Origin: Woeseiaceae bacterium
Lineage (GTDB): Bacteria; Pseudomonadota; Gammaproteobacteria; Steroidobacterales; Woeseiaceae
Assembly: GCA_021773095.1 (NCBI GenBank)
Contig: JAJFKR010000006.1
Location: forward strand, 186,001-250,000
Direction: 5' to 3'
Length of the DNA stretch: 64,000 nucleotides
How positions within the stretch are numbered: the stretch's first letter is position 1; the number at the start of each line of letters is the position of its first letter. Of this stretch, positions 18,765 through 28,201 are shown in pieces. Both the position numbers and the translations under genes were made by a program. The notes below the pieces were generated by a model, which was not told where the DNA came from, did not search any database, and worked only from the letters and a program-made list of their open reading frames with translations.

Positions 18765-20192
18765 TTATAAGTTTACACAGGGACTTTCGCGCAGGATGTT
18801 TGCTCCATATCGTTGAGCGTTTTCACGGACAAACGCAACGAACCGGCTGACCCACGGATTTGAATAAGTATTGCGTTGGTGAGCGAATCCGGCGGTCAGA
18901 GCACCGACGATCAGGCCGTCATGTTGACCATCGATACCGTCCCCACGGACGACGTCATACGCGAACGTGGATGTCGCAGAATCCATGTCGAGACGGGCGT
19001 AGTGAAATTCGTGTGCTGGAATCGGTTCGTTTGAAAGCGCCGAGGTGCCGGGCATCTCAGGCCAGAGGCCTTGTCCCGTTTCCTGCAGAACGACGTATCC
19101 TCGTCCTTGCGGGACTTCCTCGACAATAATGTCGCCCGGAATCGTGCCGACCATGTCGAAATCTTCGTTCTGCCACCGAATATTCTGCGACAGGTACATG
19201 AGTCCCCCGCATTCGGTGTAGGCCGGCATGCCGGCTGCCAGATGTTGCCGGATGTCGTTTCTCAGACTTTGATTCTGTGACAGAGCCGGCAGGTGAGTTT
19301 CAGGAAAGCCGCCGCCAATGAAAAGACCATCGACCCGCGGCAGTTTTGCGTCTTCGAGCGTGTTGAACGGCACGAGCTCTGCACCTGCAGTCGCGAACGC
19401 CTCCAGATCATCCTGGTAGTAGAAACTGAATGCCGCGTCACGTGCGATGGCGATTCGCACATCGGCCTTCGGCCAATCGGGCCGAAAAGAACTCTCTGAC
19501 GTTACGGTACCGGCGCTCTCGGCTATTTCGAGCAGGCGATCAACATCAACACCGTCGGACACGCTGTCTACCAGGTGCTCGATGCTCTTGTCGGCGTCTT
19601 TGGACTCATTTGCCGGGATCAGGCCGAGATGTCGTTCCGGAATTTCGAGCACCGGATTTTTTCCAATTGCCCCCAGTATTTCGATATCGGTATAACGTTC
19701 AAGCGCAGCACGAAGTTTGCTTTCATGGCGCGAGCCGCCAACTTTATTGAGGATGACACCTTGAATATTAACTCCCGAATCGAAATTCAGATAACCGTTA
19801 ATTAGAGGGGCGATGCCTCGTGTGATGCCGACGGTATCGATAACGAGTACAACGGGTACCGATAACATCTTCGCAAGTGTCGCATTGCAGTCAGCGCCTT
19901 CAAGATCGAGGCCGTCAAACAACCCTTTGTTGCCCTCTATCAGACTGATATCGCTGGCAGCCGATCGCGCTGCAAACATGGCCTTTATTTGCTCGAGCGG
20001 CATCGTAAAGAAATCCAGGTTGAAGCATGGAGTGCCTGCCGCATGTCCAAGCCAAAGCGGATCGATAAAGTCCGGGCCTTTCTTGAACGGCTGTACTTTG
20101 AGGCCGCGTTTTACCATGGCGCCTGCAAGGCCGACTGCGACCGACGTCTTGCCGGAGGATTTGTGTGCTGCTGCGATGTATATGCCAGCCAA
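18765..20192 (-). CDS. dsrN: DsrN, cobyrinate a,c-diamide synthase-like siroheme amidase
   Basis: 475 aa, last gene of the dsr operon. N-terminal P-loop AAHKSSGKTSVAVGLAG and DxxG-type motifs of the CobB/CbiA amidoligase domain; C-terminal class I glutamine amidotransferase domain with FIGGGFPE and the nucleophile Cys in YTECGGLMYLS. In Allochromatium DsrN is required for amidation of the siroheme of sulfite reductase. Two bases separate it from dsrP. Without context it would be called cobyrinate synthase, but there are no cobalamin genes here. Confidence 0.92.
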   Translation of the reverse strand: MAGIYIAAAHKSSGKTSVAVGLAGAMVKRGLKVQPFKKGPDFIDPLWLGHAAGTPCFNLDFFTMPLEQIKAMFAARSAASDISLIEGNKGLFDGLDLEGADCNATLAKMLSVPVVLVIDTVGITRGIAPLINGYLNFDSGVNIQGVILNKVGGSRHESKLRAALERYTDIEILGAIGKNPVLEIPERHLGLIPANESKDADKSIEHLVDSVSDGVDVDRLLEIAESAGTVTSESSFRPDWPKADVRIAIARDAAFSFYYQDDLEAFATAGAELVPFNTLEDAKLPRVDGLFIGGGFPETHLPALSQNQSLRNDIRQHLAAGMPAYTECGGLMYLSQNIRWQNEDFDMVGTIPGDIIVEEVPQGRGYVVLQETGQGLWPEMPGTSALSNEPIPAHEFHYARLDMDSATSTFAYDVVRGDGIDGQHDGLIVGALTAGFAHQRNTYSNPWVSRFVAFVRENAQRYGANILRESPCVNL

Positions 20193-20194
20193 GA

Positions 20195-21418
20195 TCAGTG
20201 CGAGCTTTCGTGCAGCATTTTTGGATCAAGCGAGGAGTTGGCTAATGTGGCTGGCAGGAACCTGAGTATCTTGAGGCCGAAAAGAACGATCAGACCAGTT
20301 AGCGCGACGCCCCCGAGCCCAAGGGCGATTTCCGGAAGGCTGGGTGTGTAGCTCGCGACAACACCATCATTAAAAGTAGAGCGGACTTCCATGCCGGGGA
20401 ACAGATTCAGGGGCCAGGCTTGCCCGCCAATTACGATTACATAAATCTGCGCGAAGCCTCCAACTATTACCAGCGCACAAGCAAGTGCCACTCGGCGACT
20501 GGAAGTCGAGCGGTCTGATGGCGGCGAGCGAAGCAATAACGCGATTGGCAACAGGCCGCCGGCAGCGACCTGAACAATCCAGAACAACGCCGTATAAATA
20601 CCACCATCGAGTAAGATGAATCGTTCAACACCAATGTGCTCGGCCGCGTACAGATTGGTAAGGTGTTGTACAACAGTGAAGTAGAGTACCACTGCTACAA
20701 AAACCCCTAACAAGCGGCCAAGTCGTTGTACGATAACATCGCCGAGCTCCCGTTCACTGCCCCGGCAAGCGGCGAGCAGGACAAGAATGTACGCGGCGAG
20801 CCCAAACGAAAATGACATGGCAATAAATAACGGCGCCATGATGGCTGAGTCATACGCTTCGCGCGCTACAAGAAAACCAAATATGGAACCGGTACCTGTT
20901 GTCAGAATCAGACGCCACAGCAACGCGACCATACCGGCGACCCTGGCATAACGATTCATGCGCCGTTCCATCTGCATCCAGAGATACACGACGACAACTG
21001 CGATAAAGCCCACGTACAGGTAAATATTCCAGGCGAATATCGACTTGAAGTTGTAGGTTGTCATCGCAACGATCAGGCGATCCGGCCGGCCGAGATCCAG
21101 TACCAGTACCGCCAATCCACCGATGAGCAACGCAAGCGCCAGCAACCCGGAGAGTCGCCCCAGCGGCTTGTACATCGTTTTGCCAAAGACGGTACCGATC
21201 GACGCCACGTTCAGGGCGCCGGAAGCAGCAACGATCAGGAATATTGCAAATACGTGAGGGGCGCCCCAGACGATGTGATTGCTCATGCCGGTGACGTAAT
21301 GGCCGAAGTGCTCCATGTAGGTTGCTGCGACCAAACCCGCCACGAGAACGCCACCGAGAACTATGGCAAGCGCACGGAATTTCGTGCTGGTCCCGTCGAT
21401 TTCGCTATACACAGTCAC
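20195..21418 (-). CDS. dsrP: DsrP, NrfD-family membrane subunit of DsrMKJOP
   Basis: 407 aa with about ten membrane helices and the NrfD-family layout (HFGHYVTGMSNHIVWGAPHVFAIF near the N-terminus). It is the integral quinone-interacting subunit partnered with the ferredoxin-like DsrO and cytochrome DsrJ. Starts inside the last codons of dsrO (ATGA overlap). Confidence 0.93.
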   Translation of the reverse strand: MTVYSEIDGTSTKFRALAIVLGGVLVAGLVAATYMEHFGHYVTGMSNHIVWGAPHVFAIFLIVAASGALNVASIGTVFGKTMYKPLGRLSGLLALALLIGGLAVLVLDLGRPDRLIVAMTTYNFKSIFAWNIYLYVGFIAVVVVYLWMQMERRMNRYARVAGMVALLWRLILTTGTGSIFGFLVAREAYDSAIMAPLFIAMSFSFGLAAYILVLLAACRGSERELGDVIVQRLGRLLGVFVAVVLYFTVVQHLTNLYAAEHIGVERFILLDGGIYTALFWIVQVAAGGLLPIALLLRSPPSDRSTSSRRVALACALVIVGGFAQIYVIVIGGQAWPLNLFPGMEVRSTFNDGVVASYTPSLPEIALGLGGVALTGLIVLFGLKILRFLPATLANSSLDPKMLHESSH

Positions 21419-22191
21419 AGGCCCCGGTACCGCACGCCGGGATTGAGACCAAGGTCAGCGCGAATTTGTTGCGTCGCGTAGGTAGCGACGCGCTTCGAGA
21501 TTTCACTGTCTGGATCGTTGAGATCACCAAACAACATTGCTCCCCCACCCTTGCTGTTGCAGGCCTCGACACAGGCAGGTTGCCGGTCGTCGTCGATGCG
21601 GTGAACGCACATCGTGCAGCTTTCTACAGTGCCTTTGCCTCTGGGTGCATGGGTTTTCTGATCGTGTAGTGCTTCATGCACAAATGATCTTGCTTTGTAC
21701 GGACACGCACTGATGCAATATCGGCAACCGATACAGGTGTGTTTATCGACAAGTACAATACCGTCAGGGCGCTTGAATGACGCGCCGGTCGGGCAAACGT
21801 CTACGCAGGGGGCATCCTCGCAATGCATGCACATTACCGGCAGCGAGTTTTGTCGTCCGCTGGCCGGATCGCGTAGCTCGATCTTCCTGATCCATTGCGC
21901 ATCGGTTTCCGGCCGGCCGTGACCCTGCAGGCCATTTTCCGTGTTACAGGCCGTGACACATTCATCACAGCCACTGTCGCAGCGATTGACGTCTATTAAC
22001 ATTCCCCATCGCACGGAGCTCGACGCAGCCTCGTCAAGGCTGCGTGCCTGGACTTGTTTTGCTGTACCAATTCCGTACAAGAAAACGCCCGGTGCCAGTG
22101 CGATGCCTGCGGCGACGGCGCTGCCCAGGAAGCTGCGCCGTGCGGGATCAAAAGTTTTTGTTGCAGGTGGAATGTTGGTCTTCACGCTCAT
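21415..22191 (-). CDS. dsrO: DsrO, periplasmic iron-sulfur subunit of DsrMKJOP
   Basis: 258 aa from the start at 22191, which overlaps the dsrJ stop by four bases and has GGAGG ten bases upstream. A Tat signal (PARRSFLGSAVAAG) directs it to the periplasm. Several CxxCxxCxxxC sets follow (CDSGCDECVTAC, CMHCEDAPCVDVCPTGA, CIGCRYCISACPYKA, CTMCVHRI), giving up to four [4Fe-4S] clusters. Transfers electrons between DsrJ and DsrP. Confidence 0.93.
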   Translation of the reverse strand: MSVKTNIPPATKTFDPARRSFLGSAVAAGIALAPGVFLYGIGTAKQVQARSLDEAASSSVRWGMLIDVNRCDSGCDECVTACNTENGLQGHGRPETDAQWIRKIELRDPASGRQNSLPVMCMHCEDAPCVDVCPTGASFKRPDGIVLVDKHTCIGCRYCISACPYKARSFVHEALHDQKTHAPRGKGTVESCTMCVHRIDDDRQPACVEACNSKGGGAMLFGDLNDPDSEISKRVATYATQQIRADLGLNPGVRYRGL

Positions 22192-22589
22192 TTTGTTCGA
22201 GCCTCCGCTACGACCTTTCGTTCCGGTCGCGAGGCATGACAATCGAAGCAATCGATTTTGACTGCAGCATAGTCATGGCATAAACGGCAGAAATGCTTTG
22301 GATCTTCGATAGTAATGGCTATTGAATCCGATCCCGGTACGGCATGGCAATCGATGCACTCTTTCAAACTGTGTTGTTTGCTGCGAATTCCCTTACGCAT
22401 CGTTTCGTCGCGTTGGTGCATCAAGAGCGACATGTGATTGCGGCGCATGAATTCGGTGTCTGCAACGCAGGCTTCGCCTTGTCCCTTCGGAATATCGGGG
22501 TAGGGTACATCGCCGGTTGCAGCCGTCAGACCCGCCAAACCGGCCAGTACGACCGCGCTTGCTGCAAATGCATAGCGGCTTACGGACAT
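22188..22589 (-). CDS. dsrJ: DsrJ, triheme cytochrome c
   Basis: 133 aa. N-terminal signal/anchor (YAFAASAVVLAGLAGLTAA) followed by three heme c sites: CIDCH, CRLCH and CFDCH. Periplasmic cytochrome of the DsrMKJOP complex; Allochromatium DsrJ has one heme with unusual His/Met/Cys ligation, and a lone Cys (EACVAD, about residue 41) here could play that part. Start has GGGAG upstream. Confidence 0.92.
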   Translation of the reverse strand: MSVSRYAFAASAVVLAGLAGLTAATGDVPYPDIPKGQGEACVADTEFMRRNHMSLLMHQRDETMRKGIRSKQHSLKECIDCHAVPGSDSIAITIEDPKHFCRLCHDYAAVKIDCFDCHASRPERKVVAEARTK

Positions 22590-22592
22590 GAG

Positions 22593-24521
22593 TTACTCTC
22601 CCAGCCCCATGCGGATGTATCCGGATGGGCAGACATCCTCACAAATATGACAGCCAATACATTTCGTGTAATCAGTATCAACGTAACGGCCCATGGTTGA
22701 GTCGGTTTTATTGACGCGGAATATCGCATCCTGCGGGCAGTAAATGACGCAATTGTCACACTCGAAACACATGCCACAACTCATGCAACGGTCGGCTTCC
22801 TGTTTGGCTTGTTCGTCTGACAAGCCTTGAATTCTTTCGCCGAAGGAACCCAACACCGAGTCCGGTGTGATGTCGTGTTCTTTGCGTATATTTCTGTCCT
22901 CATACTTGAAATGGCCGAGAAATAATTCGTCTGATGGTACGACTTCAACGCCGGAACGGTCTTCGTAGTTGTGGATCGCAAAATCAGAGTCGTCCGTGCC
23001 CCGCACCTGTTCATGCTTGTACGGGCCTGGTGCGTGGTCAGTTTCCTGCAGCTTCTCAAGCAAACTGAAGTGATGTACGTCGACCTTCGGTCGCTTTTTC
23101 ATGTCGGCATCCGACAGAAAGAGATCGATTCCGGTAGCCGCAATCGACGCCTGGCCGATCGCCGTGGTCAGCAGATGGGGTTTGGTGATGTCACCACCGA
23201 CGAACAGGTCGGGATGACCTTTCACGCGATAGAAACCGTCGGCATCGATCAGCCCACGACCATTGTCGAGGCTTTCGAAACCGGAAAGGTCACCACCCTG
23301 GCCGATGGCCGCAACGATCAGATCACACTCGATATCCCGTTCTGTACCTTCGATTTTTTCGGACTTGCCGGAGCTCCAGTCGACGTCTATGACACGTATC
23401 CCGGTGGCGCGGCCTTCATCATCGAGAATGACATTGACCGGGAGCAGAGAACCCATGATCTTGACGCCTTCCCGGCTGGTGTGCTCAACCTCCATCTTAG
23501 TGGCTGGCATGTCATCGAGAGACTCCCAGGAGATCAGTGTGACGTCGGCACCCTGACGATGTGCCGCAGTTGCGGCGTCGTGTGCCGTATGGCCCAGCAC
23601 GATATTTTCCGGCCGGTCATGTTCTCGTTCGTGTTTGATATGACCGAGGCGTCGTGCAACAGCAGCGACGTCCATCGAGGTGTCGCCACCACCCACGACC
23701 AGTACGCGTGCAGAAGTGTGCTGCAATCGACCGTCGTTAAATGCCTGTAGAAAACCAACTCCGGTAATGCAGTTCGGCGCATCGCCGCCCGGTACCGGCA
23801 AGGCTGAACCGGATTGAGCACCAAGGCCTATAAATACGGCATCAAATGTTTTCTGCAATTCTTCGAGCGTAACGTCGACACCGACTTTGGTGCTCGCGCG
23901 TACTTCGACGCCCAGATCGAGAATGCGCGTAATTTCTCCGTCGAGTACTTCTCGCGGCACCCGGTAACCGGGGATGCCGTAGCGCATCATTCCGCCGAGT
24001 TCCTCATGTGCTTCGATAATCGTGCAGGCGTGACCCTTACGACGTAAATGATATGCGCAGGCGAGACCCGCCACGCCGCTGCCGACTATGGCAACTTTCT
24101 TGCCGGATTCTGCCGCGGCGGCAGGCAACGCCAGCTTATGTTCCAGAGCGTAATCGCCGATAAACTGTTCTACCGCGTTGATGCCGACATGATCCTCGAC
24201 CTCGTTGCGATTACAACCGTCCTCGCAGGGGGCAGGGCAAACCCGGCCCATAATGGCGGGAAAGGGGTTGGCATCGGTCACGCGGGAAAAAGCGTATTCC
24301 TGCCACGCCATATCACCCGGCGCCTTTTCGATACCACGCGCAATGTTTAACCAGCCACGAATATCCTCACCCGACGGGCAACTTCCCTGGCACGGTGGCG
24401 TGCGGTGGACGTAGGTCGGGCACTTATGTGAAGCGTCGGCGGTGAAAATTTCTTTCTGCCAGGGACGGTGTGCATTATCGCCATCTTTGAAGCGGCGTTT
24501 AGTAAGCAGTTTTTCGGTCAT
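22593..24521 (-). CDS. dsrL: DsrL, NAD(P)H-linked iron-sulfur flavoprotein
   Basis: 642 aa. Start set at 24521 after the dsrK stop; the longer frame to 24668 would overlap dsrK. GltD/small-subunit glutamate-synthase-like: N-terminal cluster region (CPTYVHRTPPCQGSCPSGEDI), FAD fold IVGSGVAGLACAYHLRRKG, second dinucleotide fold VLVVGGGDTSMDVAAVARR, then two C-terminal [4Fe-4S] sets (CMSCGMCFECDNCVIYCP and CIGCHICEDVCPSG). In sulfur oxidisers it links sulfur oxidation by DsrAB to NAD(P) reduction and interacts with DsrC. Confidence 0.94.
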   Translation of the reverse strand: MTEKLLTKRRFKDGDNAHRPWQKEIFTADASHKCPTYVHRTPPCQGSCPSGEDIRGWLNIARGIEKAPGDMAWQEYAFSRVTDANPFPAIMGRVCPAPCEDGCNRNEVEDHVGINAVEQFIGDYALEHKLALPAAAAESGKKVAIVGSGVAGLACAYHLRRKGHACTIIEAHEELGGMMRYGIPGYRVPREVLDGEITRILDLGVEVRASTKVGVDVTLEELQKTFDAVFIGLGAQSGSALPVPGGDAPNCITGVGFLQAFNDGRLQHTSARVLVVGGGDTSMDVAAVARRLGHIKHEREHDRPENIVLGHTAHDAATAAHRQGADVTLISWESLDDMPATKMEVEHTSREGVKIMGSLLPVNVILDDEGRATGIRVIDVDWSSGKSEKIEGTERDIECDLIVAAIGQGGDLSGFESLDNGRGLIDADGFYRVKGHPDLFVGGDITKPHLLTTAIGQASIAATGIDLFLSDADMKKRPKVDVHHFSLLEKLQETDHAPGPYKHEQVRGTDDSDFAIHNYEDRSGVEVVPSDELFLGHFKYEDRNIRKEHDITPDSVLGSFGERIQGLSDEQAKQEADRCMSCGMCFECDNCVIYCPQDAIFRVNKTDSTMGRYVDTDYTKCIGCHICEDVCPSGYIRMGLGE

Positions 24522-24532
24522 CTTTTCACTCG

Positions 24533-26047
24533 TTATTCGACTGCAGCATTTTCGTTCGCTGTTTGGCCATCCAGAACGATGGCATTTGACACCAGTTGGT
24601 GAACGCTGACGACGTTGTCCATATCGAAACCGTACTTCGGCATGACCTTGGAAAATTGTGATTTGCATATGGCACAGATTGCCGCCATGTGCGTGACCCC
24701 GTGCTCGTCCACGACCTCTTTCAGTGCCTGCATTCGCGGCGCCGCACCTTTAGTGCGAAGTTCCAACAGGTCATCTGTCAACAAGCCACCGCCACCGCCG
24801 CAACAAAAGGTGTTTTCATTGATAGCGTCGGCGGCCATGTCATGAAAGTTGTTGCAACAGGCTTTGATTATTGCGCGTGGAATGGTGAACTGACCACCGG
24901 GCTTGTCGCCCATTCGCGAGCCGCGGGAAACATTGCAGGAGTCGTGGAACGTCAATGTCATGTGATCGTTTTTCGACTTGTCGAGCGTCAGCTCGCCTTT
25001 TTCAATCAAATCGTTAGTAAACTCGCAAATATGCTGCGGAACAGGGTAGTTGGAATCCAGAAAATCGAACGGGCCGGCCAGCGTGTTCATGAAGTTATAA
25101 GCAACTCGCCAGGCATGTCCGCACTCTCCGAAGATTATGCGCTTGACGCCCAAATCTTCGGCGGCTTTTCGAATTCGCTCGGCAATTTTTTGCATCTGTT
25201 CGTAGGAACCAATGAACATCGCAAAATTGGCTGCTTCTGACGCGTAGGAGCTAACCGTCCAGCTAACCCCCGCCTGGTGGAATACCTTTGCGTAGCCGAT
25301 CAGGCCATCAACATGGGGTTCGGCGAAGAAGTCGGCACTCGGTGTAACCAGCAGAATGTCCGCACCTTTCTCGTTCACCGGCAGCCGTACTTTGACACCG
25401 GTTTCTTCTTCAATGTCTTCTTCCAGACCCTCGAGCGTATCGATGAGCGCAGCTTCAGGGAGCCCCAGGTTGTTGCCAATCTTGTGAACTTTGCCGATGA
25501 TTTCATTACAGTATTTTTGTCCCTTACCGATGTGGTCCATGATTTCGCGTGCTGCCATGGATACTTCCGCGGTATCGATTCCGTAAGGGCAGTACACGGA
25601 ACATCTACGGCACTGCGAGCACTGGTGAAAATAGGTGTACCAGTCGTCGAGAACTTCCCGGGTCAGGTCTTCGGCACCCACCAGCCACGGGAAGTGCTTG
25701 CCGGCAAATGTGAAGTAGCGACGGTAAACCTTTCGCAGCAGATCCTGTCGTGCAACAGGCATGTTCTTTGGGTCGCTGCTACCAAGGAAATAATGGCATT
25801 TGTCGGTGCAGGCACCGCACTTCACACAACTGTCCATGTAGACTTGTAACGCTCTGGATTTCCCCAGCAATTCGCCCAGTTTGTTGATGGCCTTCGATTG
25901 CCAGTCATCAACCAGTTCCCCGGGAAAACCAAGCGCTTCCTGGTGGTCGGGCGCGGCAGGAAACGGCGACGAATGGTGCATCGCGCCTCTATCGAGGGTG
26001 GGGATCTCGATCGGAACTGAAATATCCGGTGTGTCGAAATCAGCCAT
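24533..26047 (-). CDS. dsrK: DsrK, HdrD-like catalytic subunit of DsrMKJOP
   Basis: 504 aa. Two ferredoxin-type sets (CVKCGACTDKC and CSQCRRCSVYCPYGID) precede two CCG-type regions (FGECGHAW and later CNVSRG..., CCGGGGGLL) that in heterodisulfide reductases hold the noncubane [4Fe-4S] centre. Proposed to re-oxidise or reduce the DsrC trisulfide/disulfide at the cytoplasmic face, passing electrons to DsrM. Confidence 0.95.
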   Translation of the reverse strand: MADFDTPDISVPIEIPTLDRGAMHHSSPFPAAPDHQEALGFPGELVDDWQSKAINKLGELLGKSRALQVYMDSCVKCGACTDKCHYFLGSSDPKNMPVARQDLLRKVYRRYFTFAGKHFPWLVGAEDLTREVLDDWYTYFHQCSQCRRCSVYCPYGIDTAEVSMAAREIMDHIGKGQKYCNEIIGKVHKIGNNLGLPEAALIDTLEGLEEDIEEETGVKVRLPVNEKGADILLVTPSADFFAEPHVDGLIGYAKVFHQAGVSWTVSSYASEAANFAMFIGSYEQMQKIAERIRKAAEDLGVKRIIFGECGHAWRVAYNFMNTLAGPFDFLDSNYPVPQHICEFTNDLIEKGELTLDKSKNDHMTLTFHDSCNVSRGSRMGDKPGGQFTIPRAIIKACCNNFHDMAADAINENTFCCGGGGGLLTDDLLELRTKGAAPRMQALKEVVDEHGVTHMAAICAICKSQFSKVMPKYGFDMDNVVSVHQLVSNAIVLDGQTANENAAVE

Positions 26048-26050
26048 GGT

Positions 26051-26776
26051 TCACTCGCCAGCGGCTTTTGGCGGGGCCACGAAGTGCCGTTTTTCGCGAG
26101 GGTTGTCGACCTGATTCCTGCCAGGACTGAAAAACACGCCCGGAGCGTGCAACAGTTTTGAAAAAGGAAAAATGATCATCAGCAACAACACGAGGCTGAG
26201 ATGAGCCAGTAACACCGGACCGGTTGGAATCGGCTGCCAGTCGAAATAAATCAATCCGAGAATAAAGGACTTCAGTGACAAAATGTCCGTATGCGCAACG
26301 TACTTCATCATCAGACCCGTTGCCGCAATACCGATAAGCAGCAGTAACATCAGGTGGTCGGACGGAGAAGAAATATAACGTACGCGCTCGACGGCGAAAC
26401 GCCGCACCCAGAGCCCGGCCAGGCCGGCAACCATCGCAAAACCTGCGTACAGACCGAAAGGTTGTACCCATTGAACCCAGAACCAAACCGGCTCCGTGAA
26501 ATAGCGCAGGTGACGCATCAGAACCAGCAACAACGCAAAATGGAATACCCAGCCAAACAGCCAGGTCCACTTGTTTGCCTTAAACAGACTTTCGAAAAAG
26601 ATGACTTCCTTCGCCATTCGAACCACAACGCCCGCCTGGGTGACGGGCGCTGGCGTGGTCGGGATTTTTAGCGGTGCAGGGGTACGCGAATAGAGTCGAA
26701 TTCTAAACGCCAGACCGATAGCGAATATTGCTACGGCAAAGTAAAAAAGTACTGCATAGACGGCGCCCAATGCCAA
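26051..26776 (-). CDS. dsrM: DsrM, heme b membrane subunit of DsrMKJOP
   Basis: 241 aa with five or six membrane helices and NarI-like His-containing helices (FGWVFHFALLLVLMRHLRYF, LLAHLSLVLLLMIIFPFSKLLHAPG). The longest frame begins with GTG at 26833 inside dsrC; the better start is TTG at 26776 because AAGGA lies eight bases upstream, just past the dsrC stop, and the first helix then begins at once. It anchors DsrK and carries electrons to or from quinone. Confidence 0.88.
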   Translation of the reverse strand: MALGAVYAVLFYFAVAIFAIGLAFRIRLYSRTPAPLKIPTTPAPVTQAGVVVRMAKEVIFFESLFKANKWTWLFGWVFHFALLLVLMRHLRYFTEPVWFWVQWVQPFGLYAGFAMVAGLAGLWVRRFAVERVRYISSPSDHLMLLLLIGIAATGLMMKYVAHTDILSLKSFILGLIYFDWQPIPTGPVLLAHLSLVLLLMIIFPFSKLLHAPGVFFSPGRNQVDNPREKRHFVAPPKAAGE

Positions 26777-26790
26777 GACAATATCCTTGC

Positions 26791-27123
26791 CTAAATACAG
26801 CCAGTTGGCTTTGGCAGGCCGGCAATCTTGCACGCCTGTTTGGCCGGACCGTAAGGGAACAATTCGTAGAGATACTTGCTGTTACCTTTGTCGGCACCCA
26901 GTTTTTTCTTGATCGCCTTGGTCAGAACTCGAACTGCCGGTGCAATCTGATATTCCTCATAATATGAACGCAGGAAGTTCACGACTTCCCAGGCATCGTC
27001 GCCCATCTCAATATTTTCACTCTCGGCGATCAGGACCGCGAGTTCGGGGTTCCAGGCGCTAATATCAATGATATAGCCCTCTTCGTCGGCCTCAACAGTA
27101 GCGCCGTTACATTCGTAAGCCAT
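26791..27123 (-). CDS. dsrC: DsrC, sulfur carrier protein
   Basis: 110 aa. The C-terminal arm ends CKIAGLPKPTGCI, with the two conserved redox cysteines ten residues apart and the second one penultimate, as in true DsrC rather than TusE-like proteins. It receives persulfide sulfur from DsrEFH, presents it to DsrAB, and the resulting DsrC species is processed by DsrMKJOP. Confidence 0.96.
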   Translation of the reverse strand: MAYECNGATVEADEEGYIIDISAWNPELAVLIAESENIEMGDDAWEVVNFLRSYYEEYQIAPAVRVLTKAIKKKLGADKGNSKYLYELFPYGPAKQACKIAGLPKPTGCI

Positions 27124-27133
27124 GGTTCATCTC

Positions 27134-27445
27134 CTATAACCAGGACTGGTTGGCATCATGTTCAGCCACCAGGTCAACAAAACCTTCGTAATCGACGACG
27201 GTGATGTCGGCGATCAGAGGTGTATCACTCAGGCCACGTGCCGCGACATCGGGACCCAAAACGTAAACAGACAAATCGCCAACACGGGCAGCTACTTTAG
27301 CTGCGTGTTCGGCATTTGCGACGGCCGCGTAAACACCGTCTTCCAGCAGCAGGACGGAGCTACCCGATTGCGCGATGCGCAGGCAACTGTCCAGCGAGTT
27401 TTTCTCGAATGGCGATTTGTTAATCAAATGCAGCATCGTATTCAT
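27134..27445 (-). CDS. dsrH: DsrH, sulfurtransferase subunit of DsrEFH
   Basis: 103 aa, TusB/DsrH fold. The conserved cysteine of the family is in SLDSCLRIA (Cys21 from the longest start; Met4 is an alternative start). Overlaps the end of dsrF by ATGA. Forms the hexameric DsrE2F2H2 complex that hands sulfur to DsrC. Confidence 0.93.
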   Translation of the reverse strand: MNTMLHLINKSPFEKNSLDSCLRIAQSGSSVLLLEDGVYAAVANAEHAAKVAARVGDLSVYVLGPDVAARGLSDTPLIADITVVDYEGFVDLVAEHDANQSWL

Positions 27446-27831
27446 GAGCCGAGCACTATGTCTTGCTGTGCCATTATATCGCCGAGCTTGTCGGCGGCCA
27501 CAATCTCAACCGGGATCACGAGGTCGTCAGCCGTTAGTCCACGGGCCTCCAGCGACTCTTTCTCGACGTAGACTTTCTCGACGTCGTAGTCATCGAGCGC
27601 GCCGTAGGTCTTCGAAAAGTTTTTCATGCCGATCTCAGACGTGTCCTGACCCTTCTTCAACTCGTACACACCGTCGTCGAGGAAGACAACGCTAACGTCC
27701 TGATCAAATGCAGCGGCTATCAGAATCACCTCGAGGCATTCGTGTGCGTAAATGGTGCCGTAAGGCGCGCGCCGATTGACGTACATGAATCGCTTAACGA
27801 TTTCCGGGCCCGCTTCTTCGAATTCTTCCAC
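27442..27831 (-). CDS. dsrF: DsrF, subunit of DsrEFH
   Basis: 129 aa, TusC/DsrF family: RFMYVNRRAPYGTIYAHECLEVILIAAAFDQDVSVVFLDDGV-type sequence in which RxAPYG and the DxxVxVVFxDDGV strand are typical. It lacks the sulfur-accepting Cys of DsrE, as expected. Ten bases downstream of dsrE. Confidence 0.93.
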   Translation of the reverse strand: MEEFEEAGPEIVKRFMYVNRRAPYGTIYAHECLEVILIAAAFDQDVSVVFLDDGVYELKKGQDTSEIGMKNFSKTYGALDDYDVEKVYVEKESLEARGLTADDLVIPVEIVAADKLGDIMAQQDIVLGS

Positions 27832-27841
27832 GTAAGCTTCC

Positions 27842-28201
27842 TCAGTCGCCGAATACGACCAAACGCTCTGCCTGGATACCGGCTTCGACGAGTTGACCGA
27901 GTCCCGAAATTCGAAACCCGTCTTTCACAATCTCCTCTTTGATGCCACGGCGTAACGCGGCGGCGACACATACGACAAGGTCGATATCGTTTTCCTGACT
28001 TAGTTCTGACCAGAGCGAAACCAGATTGCGGTCGTCTGTTTGAGGGTCCGACAGTTTGTTCGCGTTATTGACGCCATCCTTGTAAAAGAACACACGATAA
28101 ATCTCATGTCCTTTCGCCAGCGCGGCGACGGCGAATCGGTAGGCACTGTCCGACGCCTGGTGCGTGAACGGCCCTTCGTTTATCAGGATTCCGAATTTCA
28201 T
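27842..28201 (-). CDS. dsrE: DsrE, sulfur-binding subunit of DsrEFH
   Basis: About 119 aa from the start at 28201, which shares TGATG with the dsrB stop; the longer frame to 28327 lies inside dsrB and is rejected. MKFGILINEGPF and the strand leading to LVVCVAAALRRGI place the active cysteine at residue 78, the same number as in Allochromatium DsrE. Confidence 0.94.
   Translation of the reverse strand: MKFGILINEGPFTHQASDSAYRFAVAALAKGHEIYRVFFYKDGVNNANKLSDPQTDDRNLVSLWSELSQENDIDLVVCVAAALRRGIKEEIVKDGFRISGLGQLVEAGIQAERLVVFGD

Noticed and set aside
18765..20192. Cobalamin biosynthesis gene cbiA/cobB
   Set aside because: Sequence fits that family, but its place at the end of a complete dsr operon identifies it as dsrN; no cobalamin genes are nearby.
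23534..23824. Antisense frames inside dsrL and other dsr genes
   Set aside because: They follow codon periodicity of the real genes on the opposite strand and show no recognisable protein features.
22593..24668. Long dsrL frame starting at 24668
   Set aside because: It would overlap the end of dsrK by over 130 bases; ATG 24521 gives the family N-terminus.
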